From Paenibacillus amylolyticus (GTDB lineage Bacteria; Bacillota; Bacilli; Paenibacillales; Paenibacillaceae), in contig NZ_RIAS01000009.1 in assembly GCF_003719335.1 (NCBI RefSeq), positions 124,001-188,000 on the forward strand: a stretch of DNA of 64,000 bases, read 5' to 3'. The notes beneath the pieces were generated by a model. It ran no database searches. It was not told the DNA's origin and worked only from the letters and a program-made list of their open reading frames with translations. Positions 16,840 through 26,315 of the stretch are shown in pieces. The position numbers and the translations under genes are program-made. The number at the start of each line of letters is the position of its first letter. The stretch's first letter is position 1.

Positions 16840-19437
16840 GTGGATCAAAAGAAAATGGTTGTGAGCTTGCTCGCAAGTGCGATGTTGATCAGTTCAACGG
16901 CTGGTGTAGCGATGGCTGCAAATACAACAACGAAATCATCTGCCGCAAGTAGTAGTAGTGCAACGAAGAAAACAACAACACCGAAAAAACAGGTTGTACA
17001 TACTCTGGGGAACCTGGCCCCTGTTAAAGTGACTGCACGCAGTACTGTAAGATTAACGGATGTGAACATTCTGGCTCAGGATGATGGTAACGTCGTGACA
17101 TATACGCTGTCGTATCAGAATAATGACAGTAAACCTCTGATGATGATTGATTATTGGAGTAAGGTAAAGACAAGTGGAGGCACAGTGTTTTCCCCTAAAC
17201 TGATTGCCAAGGATCAGGAAAAGAAATCGATATCCCCTGGTTCCACGGTAGAACTGACTTATGTCATGAAGGCGGGACGTGAAGTGAAGATCAGTGATCT
17301 GAACTTCCTCATCGTGAAATGGGATTTTAGTCAAGCTAACTATGAGCGAACACTGGGAAAGTTTAATGTGCCTGCCTCCTATAGCATTACTACACCTGTG
17401 GGTAAGCCAAAGACGGTTCGGCTGAGTGACTCTGCGGTGAAGGTTAAAGTCTCTGGCATCAAAGTCTATCCAGGTGAAGATAAGAATCAGTATGTGAAAA
17501 TTGGTGTGAATTTAAACAACATTAGTTATAAATTGCTGGAAAATCCAAATATCAAATGGATTATGCGTACACCGGGTGGTGTGAACTATCCATTAACTCC
17601 GGACAAAGAAAGTGCAACAGTGAGCATTCAGGCCCAGGCTAACAAGTCTCTTGTTCTGATGGCTTCGCTTCCTACGTCCGTGAATTTTCAGAAATCCGAG
17701 TTATTACTCGTAGAGGAACAGGGTGAAGAGAAAAGTGTGCTTCCTGTAGCGGCGATGCAGCTTCCAGAAGCAAGTAAAAGCAATGTCAATGTAGTAGCAA
17801 ACCAGCCTAATATTATTTCGATTGATGGACAGCCTCTGTCTACTTTGCTAACCTCATCCAGAGTTCGGATTGAAGATGAGGAATATACGTTAAATATGCA
17901 GATGGTGCTGAAAAACGAAGGAAAAAAGGTCATAAAAGTGCCGACGTATTCATTCGAGATCCGTACTGAAGATGGAACGGTTAATCCAATTGAAACGAAA
18001 GCGTTGGACAACTTGAAATTGAACCCAGGCGATATCAAAACGATTAAGCTGAGTGGAACATTCCAAGGGGATGGAGACACGAGCAAGATGAAGTTGTATG
18101 TGATGAGCCCTAAGGATAAGACCGAGGGCACGGATACGACAACGGCAACTCCGGCGAACGGATTGGTCTTCTCTTATCCTGTTGGGGTCTATACTTTGCC
18201 TGAATCACCATCCAGCGGAGATGCTCTGACTACAGAAACGGTCATCAAAAATAACAAAGGAACATTTGGCGTATCAATCGGTTCGTTACAACGTCTGCCA
18301 TGGTTGGATAGTGATATTGTTGCAGCTAAGGTAACGATCCGTAACGCATCAACCAAAACGGTACAACTTCCTGAACTGGAGGCAATGTTTACAATCGATT
18401 CAGCTCAAATCGATGGAGATAAAAAGTTAATTTACACGCAATCCGGCAAACTGTTGGGCGCAGGTATGACAACTGAAGCTTATCTGTTAACTAAAATCCC
18501 ATCGGATCTACGGATGTCTCGTCTGGAACTCAGTCTGAACGAAAAAGTGAGCGAAGAAGAAACCAATGAATGGATCACATTGAATACCTCTGGACTCATT
18601 CAACCTGTATCCTTTGTTGCCCAAGGCAAAACGTACACATCTGGTACAGGCGATAAAGAAACGGAGATGGGTGCACGCAGAACGATCCGTTATCCAGGGG
18701 CTTCGTCGGATATTGTGTATACCGAATTTGAGATGACCAATAAATCATTGCGTCAGAGTGGCCTTGGTAAGCTGGTTGCTTACTATAAAACAGCAGATGG
18801 TCAGTACTATAAAGCTACAGCAAAACAATCCGAACGTCTGCCTGGACCTGGGCAGAAGTCGATTGTAACCTTCTGGGCCAAACTACCGAAATCTATTACA
18901 TTCTCTGACTTGAAGCTGGTCGTAGGTGAAGGAGTCGCTGATGGTAAATTTGTAACGGGTGAAGGAGAAGCATCAGCTTATGTTAATGCTATGTCATTTG
19001 AAGTTCCGCCAGTCTCTGTTAATGTACTAGGTTCCCTCAGCAACATTGATCTCTACCCGTATAATCTGACAGCGAATAGTGTGCGTGCTTATCTGGCAGG
19101 CAGTACGTCTGTACAGATTGAAATGAACTATACACTTACTCGTAACGAAGAGACAGAGATGGCTGAGAATGAACATAAACTAATTCTCACACTTACGGAT
19201 CAAGCTGGTAAATCGTATGAGAAAGAATTGACATTGGGAACGGACATTAAAGTTGGCAAAAACCAAACCCTGACATGGAGTATTGAAGATAGCTTCTTCG
19301 AGAAGCTGCGCGGAGGTTCATATCGTCTGAGTCTGGATGATCAGTTCCAAGGACAGCGTTTACGTCTCGCGGAGCAAACCTACGGATATGACCTGACAAA
19401 GCTGCCAAAGGAAGAACCTACAAATGCGTCAGAATGA
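16840..19437 (+). CDS. Large exported protein of unknown family behind the S-layer gene
   Basis: An 865-residue protein starting at GTG 16840, six bases after GGGAGGT (16827-16833). Residues 1-27 form a signal peptide ending near GVAMAA. A Thr/Ser/Lys-rich linker (about 30-55) follows. The rest appears to be several all-beta domains built on a recurring theme such as 'YTLxYQNNDSKPL' and 'MVLKNEGKKVIKVP', resembling DUF4352/CARDB-like domains that describe 'additional' surface beta sandwiches; this resemblance is by eye. There is no SLH, LPXTG or membrane anchor at the C-terminus, so it is either secreted or held by other surface proteins. It is separated from the S-layer gene by a terminator and followed by another. 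Function unknown. Confidence 0.85.
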   Translation: MDQKKMVVSLLASAMLISSTAGVAMAANTTTKSSAASSSSATKKTTTPKKQVVHTLGNLAPVKVTARSTVRLTDVNILAQDDGNVVTYTLSYQNNDSKPLMMIDYWSKVKTSGGTVFSPKLIAKDQEKKSISPGSTVELTYVMKAGREVKISDLNFLIVKWDFSQANYERTLGKFNVPASYSITTPVGKPKTVRLSDSAVKVKVSGIKVYPGEDKNQYVKIGVNLNNISYKLLENPNIKWIMRTPGGVNYPLTPDKESATVSIQAQANKSLVLMASLPTSVNFQKSELLLVEEQGEEKSVLPVAAMQLPEASKSNVNVVANQPNIISIDGQPLSTLLTSSRVRIEDEEYTLNMQMVLKNEGKKVIKVPTYSFEIRTEDGTVNPIETKALDNLKLNPGDIKTIKLSGTFQGDGDTSKMKLYVMSPKDKTEGTDTTTATPANGLVFSYPVGVYTLPESPSSGDALTTETVIKNNKGTFGVSIGSLQRLPWLDSDIVAAKVTIRNASTKTVQLPELEAMFTIDSAQIDGDKKLIYTQSGKLLGAGMTTEAYLLTKIPSDLRMSRLELSLNEKVSEEETNEWITLNTSGLIQPVSFVAQGKTYTSGTGDKETEMGARRTIRYPGASSDIVYTEFEMTNKSLRQSGLGKLVAYYKTADGQYYKATAKQSERLPGPGQKSIVTFWAKLPKSITFSDLKLVVGEGVADGKFVTGEGEASAYVNAMSFEVPPVSVNVLGSLSNIDLYPYNLTANSVRAYLAGSTSVQIEMNYTLTRNEETEMAENEHKLILTLTDQAGKSYEKELTLGTDIKVGKNQTLTWSIEDSFFEKLRGGSYRLSLDDQFQGQRLRLAEQTYGYDLTKLPKEEPTNASE

Positions 19438-19530
19438 TCTATAAATAGATCGATTTGAAATGATAAAAACTGGTATTCTAGTTACAAAAGAAGTGATTTG
19501 ATAACGAGCAATTTTGATATTCAAGAACAG

Positions 19531-19570
19531 AAACCTCGCTTACCCATGCAGGGAAGCGAGGTTTTACTTG
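19531..19570 (+). terminator. Rho-independent terminator after the exported-protein gene
   Basis: Perfect eleven-base stem aaacctcgctt (19531-19541) with 19554-19564, 12-base loop, weak T tract (ttttactt). Confidence 0.85.
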
Positions 19571-19634
19571 TCCCATCGTACCTTTTTCTCTATAGTTAAA
19601 GTTAATAGATTACCAGAGGAGGAACAAATTAAAG

Positions 19635-20198
19635 ATGAAACCCTATATGAAAGTATCTCTAGCTGCACTGGCGATTGGTGTTGGCGTGTGGGTCGGGGCG
19701 GTATATAATGATACAGCCATTGGCGCAGGCACAAGTCAGCCGGGAACGGCAGATGATCCAGTGGTAACGAAGAGTTATGTGGATCAGCAGATTCAGAAGG
19801 CGCTGGGTGGAGGTGCTAGTACAAGTCCAGGCACATCCACTGGCAACAATGGCTCGACAGGAACAGGCAACACAGGCGGATCGAGCACCAATCAGGGATT
19901 ACCGCCGCTGGTATCGGGTGCAACTGATGCTGTAGAGATTGTAACCGTGAAGCCGGGTCAACAGCTGCTCGGCAAATCTGGCGCGGAGTTCATTGTACGT
20001 AGCGGTAAAGCTGTGATCGTCAGTGAGGGTACAAATGGTGTAGCCGATCTGACGGATGGGGTAGACCTGACGAATGGTCAGGCAGCACCGACCAATCACC
20101 TGCTTTCTTTTCCAAGGGACGGACGTGGCATTACGGTTCTGGATGGTAACAAATACAGCTTGACCGTCATGGTACGTGGTGGATATACGTTGAAATAG
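19635..20198 (+). CDS. Small exported protein with Gly/Ser/Thr linker, unknown function
   Basis: A 187-residue protein starting at ATG 19635 behind GAGGAGGA (19616-19623). Residues 6-24 are a hydrophobic segment acting as signal peptide or membrane anchor. A short helical stretch (TKSYVDQQIQKAL, about 48-60) is followed by a low-complexity Gly/Ser/Thr linker (about 62-90) and a C-terminal globular domain of about 95 residues (VEIVTVKPGQQLLGKSGAEF onward). The layout is of a membrane-tethered or secreted domain on a flexible arm. I do not recognise the domain. It lies alone between a terminator and the ssp gene. Confidence 0.78.
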   Translation: MKPYMKVSLAALAIGVGVWVGAVYNDTAIGAGTSQPGTADDPVVTKSYVDQQIQKALGGGASTSPGTSTGNNGSTGTGNTGGSSTNQGLPPLVSGATDAVEIVTVKPGQQLLGKSGAEFIVRSGKAVIVSEGTNGVADLTDGVDLTNGQAAPTNHLLSFPRDGRGITVLDGNKYSLTVMVRGGYTLK

Positions 20199-20344
20199 GT
20201 TGTGCAGTTTGATGTGGAATTATTCTTTTTCATTACTTATTATTGCTCAGATTAACCAGTTCTAACAATCATTAATACGGCTAGCCGGGCTTGTCTCTGC
20301 TCACTCTATACTTGTAGACAACCAACAAACGGAGGTGCAGGAAC

Positions 20345-20620
20345 ATGGCTAGAAATAATAAGAAGGTCGTACCGGAAAGTCGTCAAATGCTCGATCAGAT
20401 GAAGTACGAAATTGCTGCCGAGTTTGGTTTGAATGTAGGTTATGGTGGGCGTGGGAGTCTGACTGGTGTAGATACGGAGTTCGGGGGAGAACTCGGCGCG
20501 ATGAGTGATCATTCATATGGGCAGTATAAAGGCTGGGGACATCTCACATCCAGGGAGAATGGATCGGTCGGTGGAGAGATTACAAAACGCTTGATTCGTC
20601 AGGCACAGCAACACCTCTAG
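20345..20620 (+). CDS. Alpha/beta-type small acid-soluble spore protein
   Basis: The 91-residue protein fits the SASP family that coats and protects DNA in spores. It shows the two conserved segments: [15 protein letters not shown] near residues 17-31, whose Glu-Ile/Ala region carries the germination-protease cleavage motif, and [17 protein letters not shown] at the C-terminus, including GGxxxKRLI. GGAGGTG upstream of ATG 20345 is a strong binding site. It is longer than the usual 60-70 residues; the extra 20 residues lie between the two segments. Expression is expected in the forespore under sigma-G; I did not find a convincing sigma-G promoter. It supports a spore-forming host. Confidence 0.93.
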   Translation: MARNNKKVVPESRQMLDQMKYEIAAEFGLNVGYGGRGSLTGVDTEFGGELGAMSDHSYGQYKGWGHLTSRENGSVGGEITKRLIRQAQQHL

Positions 20621-20644
20621 AACTCATACGTAACGTACCCTGAA

Positions 20645-20673
20645 TTGACACCACTTGACAAATACGATAAGAT
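20645..20673 (+). promoter_or_regulatory. Candidate sigma-A promoter upstream of metK
   Basis: TTGACA at 20645-20650, 17-base spacer, TAAGAT at 20668-20673. A second TTGACA lies at 20655-20660. Transcripts from here would meet the terminator-like hairpin at 20690-20721 within about 20 bases, so its role is uncertain. Another TATACT at 20779-20784 could serve metK but lacks a good -35. Confidence 0.4.
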
Positions 20674-20689
20674 GGCAGTTGAGGTATGC

Positions 20690-20721
20690 AACCTTTTCCA
20701 CTAGGGAAAGGTTGATTTTTT
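20690..20721 (+). terminator. Terminator or attenuator between ssp and metK
   Basis: AACCTTTTCC (20690-20699) pairs with GGAAAGGTT (20705-20713) with one bulged base, followed by GATTTTTTG. It may simply end the ssp transcript. Confidence 0.8.
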
Positions 20722-20873
20722 GTTAAGGCAATTACCTGAAAAATCCTTGTCTTCGTTATTGCGGATCAGTGTCCTTATTATACTGTAAGCTTCTTCGAGG
20801 GTATAGTGAACGAATCGCCGTTATGTTTTGTTCGGGCAATCGCCATACTATCGTTATGGGAGGTTGAAACTTC

Positions 20874-22076
20874 ATGTCTATTAAAGGCCGACATCTATTT
20901 ACATCAGAGTCTGTAACCGAAGGACATCCGGATAAAATCTGCGATCAGATCTCCGACGCCGTATTGGACGCGTTTCTTGCGAACGATCCAAACGCTCGTG
21001 TAGCGTGCGAAGTTTCGGTAGCAACAGGTCTTGTACTTGTTATTGGCGAGATTAGCTCTGCGTCTGAATATGTGGACATTCCGGCAATCGTACGGAATAC
21101 AGTAAAAGAAATTGGGTACACACGTGCCAAGTACGGTTTTGATTATAATACATGTGCGGTACTGACGTCACTCAACGAGCAGTCCGCTGATATTGCACAA
21201 GGTGTCAATGCTGCGCTGGAGCATCGTGATCCAGAGCAAATGGCGCGTGAAACAGAGAACATTGGTGCAGGTGACCAAGGTCTGATGTTTGGTTTTGCAA
21301 CAAACGAAACACCAGAACTTATGCCACTGCCAATCGCATTGTCTCACCGTATTGCACGCCGCTTGGCGGAAGTGCGCAAGAACGGTACGCTGGAATACCT
21401 TCGTCCAGATGGTAAAACACAAGTGACGATCGAATATGATGGTGACAAGCCGGTACGTGTGGATACAATCGTTGTTTCCACGCAGCACGCTGAAGAAACA
21501 ACACTGGAACAAATCCAGAAAGACATCAAAGAGCAGGTAATCCTGCCTGTTGTTCCAGCAGAGTTGCTGGATGAGCAGACGAAATACTTTATCAACCCGA
21601 CAGGGCGTTTCGTTATTGGCGGACCACAAGGGGATGCAGGACTGACTGGACGTAAAATCATTGTTGATACATATGGTGGTTATGCACGTCATGGCGGTGG
21701 TGCGTTCTCAGGTAAAGATCCAACAAAAGTAGACCGTTCTGCAGCTTACGCGGCTCGTTATGTAGCAAAGAACCTGGTTGCTGCGGGTCTGGCTGACAAA
21801 GTGGAAATCCAGCTCGCTTATGCGATTGGTGTAGCTAATCCGGTATCTATTAACGTAGATACATACGGAACAGGCAAAGTCAGCGAAGAGAAGCTGGTGG
21901 AACTGGTGCGCAACAACTTCGACCTTCGTCCGGCTGGCATCATCCGTATGCTGGATCTGCGTCGTCCGATCTACAGACAAACAGCTGCTTACGGTCACTT
22001 CGGCCGTACAGATCTCGATGTTCCTTGGGAACAAGTGGACAAAGCAGAACTGTTGAAAGCACAAGCGGGTCTGTAA
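20874..22076 (+). CDS. metK: S-adenosylmethionine synthetase
   Basis: Makes S-adenosylmethionine from ATP and methionine. The 400-residue length is standard. Signatures are [20 protein letters not shown] near the N-terminus (ATP and metal binding), [10 protein letters not shown] near residue 122, and [19 protein letters not shown] near residue 275. GGGAGG lies about 10 bases upstream of ATG 20874. The gene appears monocistronic, with terminators on both sides. No SAM-I (S-box) riboswitch is visible upstream, although metK of Bacillus subtilis has one. Confidence 0.98.
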   Translation: MSIKGRHLFTSESVTEGHPDKICDQISDAVLDAFLANDPNARVACEVSVATGLVLVIGEISSASEYVDIPAIVRNTVKEIGYTRAKYGFDYNTCAVLTSLNEQSADIAQGVNAALEHRDPEQMARETENIGAGDQGLMFGFATNETPELMPLPIALSHRIARRLAEVRKNGTLEYLRPDGKTQVTIEYDGDKPVRVDTIVVSTQHAEETTLEQIQKDIKEQVILPVVPAELLDEQTKYFINPTGRFVIGGPQGDAGLTGRKIIVDTYGGYARHGGGAFSGKDPTKVDRSAAYAARYVAKNLVAAGLADKVEIQLAYAIGVANPVSINVDTYGTGKVSEEKLVELVRNNFDLRPAGIIRMLDLRRPIYRQTAAYGHFGRTDLDVPWEQVDKAELLKAQAGL

Positions 22077-22094
22077 TACGTTCGGGTAAACATA

Positions 22095-22132
22095 AAGCTC
22101 TTGGTTCCGTTCAGGAACCGTGGGCTTTTTTT
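22095..22132 (+). terminator. Rho-independent terminator after metK
   Basis: Imperfect stem aagctcttggttcc (22095-22108) with ggaaccgtgggctt (22114-22127), then seven or more T residues. Confidence 0.9.
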
Positions 22133-22281
22133 TCATGAATTTCTGAAAATCTTTTTTAATCGTGGACTTTTGTAGCCCAGTAATACTGAAAGATAATTGC
22201 ACCCAACAAGTTATAAATTAAATGTAAAATACATCCAAATAACTAACAGTTATTCCTTCTATAGCCGACATACATATAGAG

Positions 22282-22295
22282 GTCTGTATACAGAC
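22282..22295. repeat. 14 bp perfect palindrome before the second C-terminal SLH gene
   Basis: GTCTGTATACAGAC is its own reverse complement and ends 31 bases upstream of the start codon at 22327. It could be a regulator site or a weak leader hairpin. Confidence 0.5.
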
Positions 22296-22326
22296 ATAAG
22301 GACTAAGGATTGAGGGGAAAGGATGG

Positions 22327-25300
22327 GTGTTTGTGAAGAATTGGGCCCGTAAGGGATGGATTGCACTATTAATCGTTATGTTAATGACACAGGGTTTGCT
22401 AGGCGGCTGGACAGGTGGAAATACCGCTTATGCCGCAGGAGATCTGCCTGCGAAAGGGATCGGGGCGACGATACCGCTGTTAAACGCGACACAGGTGGAT
22501 GGAACGCAGCCGCTGAAGATTGAATTCAGCAATCCGGTGAGAAAGGTAATTGGGACACAAGAGAAAATCATCATTCACCGACTTTCAGATAACTCCATGG
22601 TGCGTGAAATCAATATCACTGATCCAACAGTAAGTATTACACCTGATAATGTAGCTGTCGATCCAGATCTGGGAAAGGTCGTTACAATTACGCCTAGTTC
22701 TGCGTTGCCAGGTGGCAGTTTCTATGTTTCCATTGGCAATCGGTCTTTTGTATATGCGGATGGTCAGACTTTTTTTGAAGGAATGGATAAGGAGTGGACC
22801 TTCCATGTAGCTGCTGTAAATCCGGCCAAACTGCTGAATCGATCACCGCAAATGGCATCTACGGGCGTATCGCCTTCAGCAAATCTCACATTGACCTTTG
22901 ATCAAGCGATGTCTAGAGGTACGGGGAAGCTGCAAATTTATCAAGGAAATGAAGTGTTCGAAGAGGTGGACGCGAATTCTTCGCAAATTAGTTTTAACAG
23001 TTCACAAACCATTGTGACGATTGACCCTGTTCGAAACTGGGCAAATAATAGCACCATATACATAGCTATACCCGAAGGTTTTTTCCGTGATGCGCTTGGC
23101 AATGACATTGCCGCGATCCAGCGAATCGACTGGGGCTTCAATGTGATCTCTGATCCATCAGCTATCACGGTAGCTACGCTGTCTCCAGCGAATGGAGCAA
23201 CAGGTGTCGCTCTTAACACTGAGCTGAATGTAACCTTCACCAAAGAGCTGGATACGAGTTATTCTGCACAAGCCATCCTGAGAAGCTCGAACGGGGGTAC
23301 GGTGAACGCAACAACGATTATTAACAGCTCGAACAACCGTCAACTGCGTATCATTCCACAATCCAGTCTGACGAGTAACACGACGTATACGGTGGATATT
23401 CCGGGTAACGTCTTCCGGGATCGTTCCGGCAATGTATTTACAGGTTTAAACGGGACAACCTCGTGGACGTTCAGAACCTTGTCTGCTGACACGACACCAC
23501 CAGAACTTAAAACGGCAAAAATGTACAGCAACACGATTATTCGCTTGACGTATGATGAATGGTTATCTACGTTTGACCCGCTGCCTTCCAGCTTTGCAGT
23601 GACGGTCAATGGAGAAAACCGTAGTGCAAGTACGGCATATGTTTCAGGGGATAGCGTATATGTTGTGCTGGATACAGGTGTCGCTGTGGGGCAAGTTGTG
23701 AAAGTATCTTATACAGCCCCGGCGACAACTACACGCAGAATTCAGGACTTGTCCCTGAATGCAGCGGCCTCCTTCTCGGCAAGAGATGTGGAGAATGGGC
23801 TGGATTCCATCATGTCCAAACCTCGTGAAGGTATGGCATATACAAATAGCATCGTTCTCTATTATCCGGAGACAGTATATATCAACTCGAGTGATGCGTA
23901 TAAACAGTTCAGTGTTACTGCCGATGGCAAGAACATTGGCGTAAGCAGCATTTCAACCAACACTAGCTCACAAGTTACGTTGAGCCTTGGTTCTTCAATC
24001 AGCAATGGTGAGGTGGTAAGAGTATCGTATCAGCCAGGTGACCAGCCTGTAAAAGATAGTCGCGGGCAGCCGCTTGCAGGGTTCAGCGGTTTCTATGTAC
24101 GTAATAGCAATGATTCGAAGCCTCCTGTCTTCCAGAAGGCTGAAGTTAACGCGAACAAGCTGTGGATTTATTACAATGAGCCGCTAAACCGGTTAAACAA
24201 ACCGATGAACAATCAATATTCGGTACTGGCAGATGGCAAAGCGATCTTTGTGAACAATGTGGACATCGATGATGATCTGGTGACACTCACGCTGGCAACA
24301 CCAGTGACAAGTACACAAGTGGTGACATTATCTTATGTACCGGGAGCCTCTCGTTTGACGGATCTGGGGAACAATCAGGCCGCGTTGCTGGATCTTGTAC
24401 CTGTGACACAGACTTTCGGAAACGGTACAATTCTGTCCGGCATTCTGCAGGGGGATACTATTCAGATTAACTTTCGAAACGCATTAAAATCAGAAGCGGT
24501 GTTAACTCCCTCACAATTCAGAGTACAGATTGGCAATGAAGTCGTTCCGGTTAGCTCCGCCTCGGTTAACGGGTCTGTTGTGACAATTAAACTCTCTAAA
24601 GCTACTCAGGCCGGACAGGTTGCTACAGTGACGTACACCCCAGGCGGTGTTCAGCTTAGAGATGCTTTGAATACAGAAGTGGCCGCGTTCGGACCATTGA
24701 CGTTGCAAGAGAAGACAGCGAGTACAACGCCAACGGATAATACATCGGTAGGACTCCCAGCCTGGCTTACGGAGCGTAACGCAAATAACTCCGGTTTTGC
24801 TCAGAGTATGTTAATTCTGAGTACAGATGCAGCAACAGCTAAAACGGCAGCATCTCGTTATAACCGAACAACACAGCAGTACACTCTGGATGAAAATAAA
24901 CTTGAACAGGCGTTCAATTATGCGTCGAACAGCTTTAAGCTGAATCAACCGATCATATTTGAGGTCCCAACAACGAGTGAAGCAGCCTATGTGGGTATTC
25001 CATTTCATAAGCTCTCCCAACTGGCAGGGAAATATCGTACGGGTACGATCGGGGTCAAATATAAAGACAATGTATGGATGGTTCCTCTAGCAGATCTGAA
25101 GTTTGTATCTATGGGACAAAGTGCGGGAATCACAACGGCTCCAGGGACAGCTACCCTGTACGTACAGATGGAGCCTGTACCAAGACTTTCAGCAGGTGCC
25201 ATGGACTTCATGTTATCGAGATCCAACGCTCAGAGTCTGGGAGAAGCAACAGAAACCTATGTTACGCTCTTTAATGGAAACACGGAGAAGAGTGTAGAGC

Positions 25301-26049
25301 AAAATATTAAAAGTCAATATATAACCAAGGTGCCTGGAAACACATCCACACTGTTAACGACCTTGACAGCGATTGATCCTAACTCACAATCGTTATCATA
25401 TATACCGACGGCTTACCGGACCTCTCCGACAGGGATCGTAGCACGTGGTTTGTTGGATGGAAATCGCGTGATCGCACCGATTACCCATCTGGTCAGCTTC
25501 CCGAAAGCATCGGATTGGTCCAGGGAAGCATTAACGGAACTCGCTTCCAAATGGATTATCACTTCAGATAATCTGGACAAGTATAATACCAAAACCAATA
25601 TCACCCGTGCCGAGTTTGCTGAATTCGTAGCAAAAGGATTAGGGCTCAAACCGGATGCTTCTGCAACACAATTTACTGACCTTGGTAGAAGAACTGAGAC
25701 CAATGGATATATCGGTGCTGCCGTGAAGGCACGTATAATTCAGGGTGTAGGCAACGGGAAGTTTCAGCCAAACAGCCCGATTACGCGTGAACAGATGGCG
25801 ATTATGCTAGTCAACGCCATGGATTACGTAGGGCAGCCTCCGGCACTTCAGGAAAAGGCAGAGGATACACTGAAGGTGTTTAAGGATAAAGACAAGATTA
25901 AAGGATCCAAGGATTCTGTAGCCAAAGCTGTGCAAACAGGCATCATCCAAGGAAACCAAGATAAGACGTTCAAGCCTTTGGGTAAAGCGACCAGAGAACA
26001 AGCAGCAGTGATGTTAAAACGAATGTTGAATCGGATTGGTTATCTGTAG
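22327..26049 (+). CDS. Surface protein with Ig-like/SWM-type repeats and three C-terminal SLH domains
   Basis: A 1240-residue exported protein. Residues 1-38 are a signal peptide ending near TAYAA. Two Ig-like (Big_5-type) modules occupy about 158-275 and 278-385, with the motif 'SPANGATGV..NTELNVTF'. Four further modules of about 100 residues follow (about 386-790), each ending in a V-V-x-V-S-Y-x-P/PG-like strand, similar to SWM repeats of cyanobacterial SwmB; this is by-eye matching. A linker of low similarity precedes three SLH domains at about 1058-1110, 1113-1170 and 1178-1240 (TREQMAIMLVNAM, TREQAAVMLKRML). Start choice is ambiguous: GTG 22327 pairs with GAGGGG at 22312-22317, GTG 22333 with AAAGGA. 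Probable wall-anchored adhesin or structural protein; function inferred. Confidence 0.88.
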   Translation: MFVKNWARKGWIALLIVMLMTQGLLGGWTGGNTAYAAGDLPAKGIGATIPLLNATQVDGTQPLKIEFSNPVRKVIGTQEKIIIHRLSDNSMVREINITDPTVSITPDNVAVDPDLGKVVTITPSSALPGGSFYVSIGNRSFVYADGQTFFEGMDKEWTFHVAAVNPAKLLNRSPQMASTGVSPSANLTLTFDQAMSRGTGKLQIYQGNEVFEEVDANSSQISFNSSQTIVTIDPVRNWANNSTIYIAIPEGFFRDALGNDIAAIQRIDWGFNVISDPSAITVATLSPANGATGVALNTELNVTFTKELDTSYSAQAILRSSNGGTVNATTIINSSNNRQLRIIPQSSLTSNTTYTVDIPGNVFRDRSGNVFTGLNGTTSWTFRTLSADTTPPELKTAKMYSNTIIRLTYDEWLSTFDPLPSSFAVTVNGENRSASTAYVSGDSVYVVLDTGVAVGQVVKVSYTAPATTTRRIQDLSLNAAASFSARDVENGLDSIMSKPREGMAYTNSIVLYYPETVYINSSDAYKQFSVTADGKNIGVSSISTNTSSQVTLSLGSSISNGEVVRVSYQPGDQPVKDSRGQPLAGFSGFYVRNSNDSKPPVFQKAEVNANKLWIYYNEPLNRLNKPMNNQYSVLADGKAIFVNNVDIDDDLVTLTLATPVTSTQVVTLSYVPGASRLTDLGNNQAALLDLVPVTQTFGNGTILSGILQGDTIQINFRNALKSEAVLTPSQFRVQIGNEVVPVSSASVNGSVVTIKLSKATQAGQVATVTYTPGGVQLRDALNTEVAAFGPLTLQEKTASTTPTDNTSVGLPAWLTERNANNSGFAQSMLILSTDAATAKTAASRYNRTTQQYTLDENKLEQAFNYASNSFKLNQPIIFEVPTTSEAAYVGIPFHKLSQLAGKYRTGTIGVKYKDNVWMVPLADLKFVSMGQSAGITTAPGTATLYVQMEPVPRLSAGAMDFMLSRSNAQSLGEATETYVTLFNGNTEKSVEQNIKSQYITKVPGNTSTLLTTLTAIDPNSQSLSYIPTAYRTSPTGIVARGLLDGNRVIAPITHLVSFPKASDWSREALTELASKWIITSDNLDKYNTKTNITRAEFAEFVAKGLGLKPDASATQFTDLGRRTETNGYIGAAVKARIIQGVGNGKFQPNSPITREQMAIMLVNAMDYVGQPPALQEKAEDTLKVFKDKDKIKGSKDSVAKAVQTGIIQGNQDKTFKPLGKATREQAAVMLKRMLNRIGYL

Positions 26050-26114
26050 ACATATAGAGCTGGATTCAAAACCTATTCAATATCTGGGTTTAAATATCAA
26101 TACACAGGATGATT

Positions 26115-26155
26115 CCCAGGTATGGAGGACTTACTCGATACCTGGGTATTTTTTT
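26115..26155 (+). terminator. Rho-independent terminator after the SLH gene
   Basis: Nine-base stem cccaggtat (26115-26123) with atacctggg (26138-26146), followed by TATTTTTTT. Confidence 0.92.
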
Positions 26156-26315
26156 ACCAGAAAAGCCCTTAATATTCATGATTAACGTAACTTTTTCTAC
26201 AAAAAACAGTCTATTAATAGAAGAGTATACTAGGGATCACGCTATGAGACTGTCACTCGGCAGGATCTGTGTGATATCTAAGATTGATATACAAGATGGG
26301 AGAGACGTTTCAAAC

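Noticed and set aside
19514-19708. 64-codon open frame before the small exported protein
   Set aside because: Starts inside the terminator region and is out of frame with the gene at 19635, which has a strong site and a signal peptide.
20621-20873. SAM-I riboswitch or T-box in front of metK
   Set aside because: No S-box core sequence and no T-box GGTGGTACC-type antiterminator was found by reading.
26109-26315. N-terminal extension of the phosphodiester glycosidase gene
   Set aside because: The frame runs through the preceding terminator, and the export segment fits a start at 26316.
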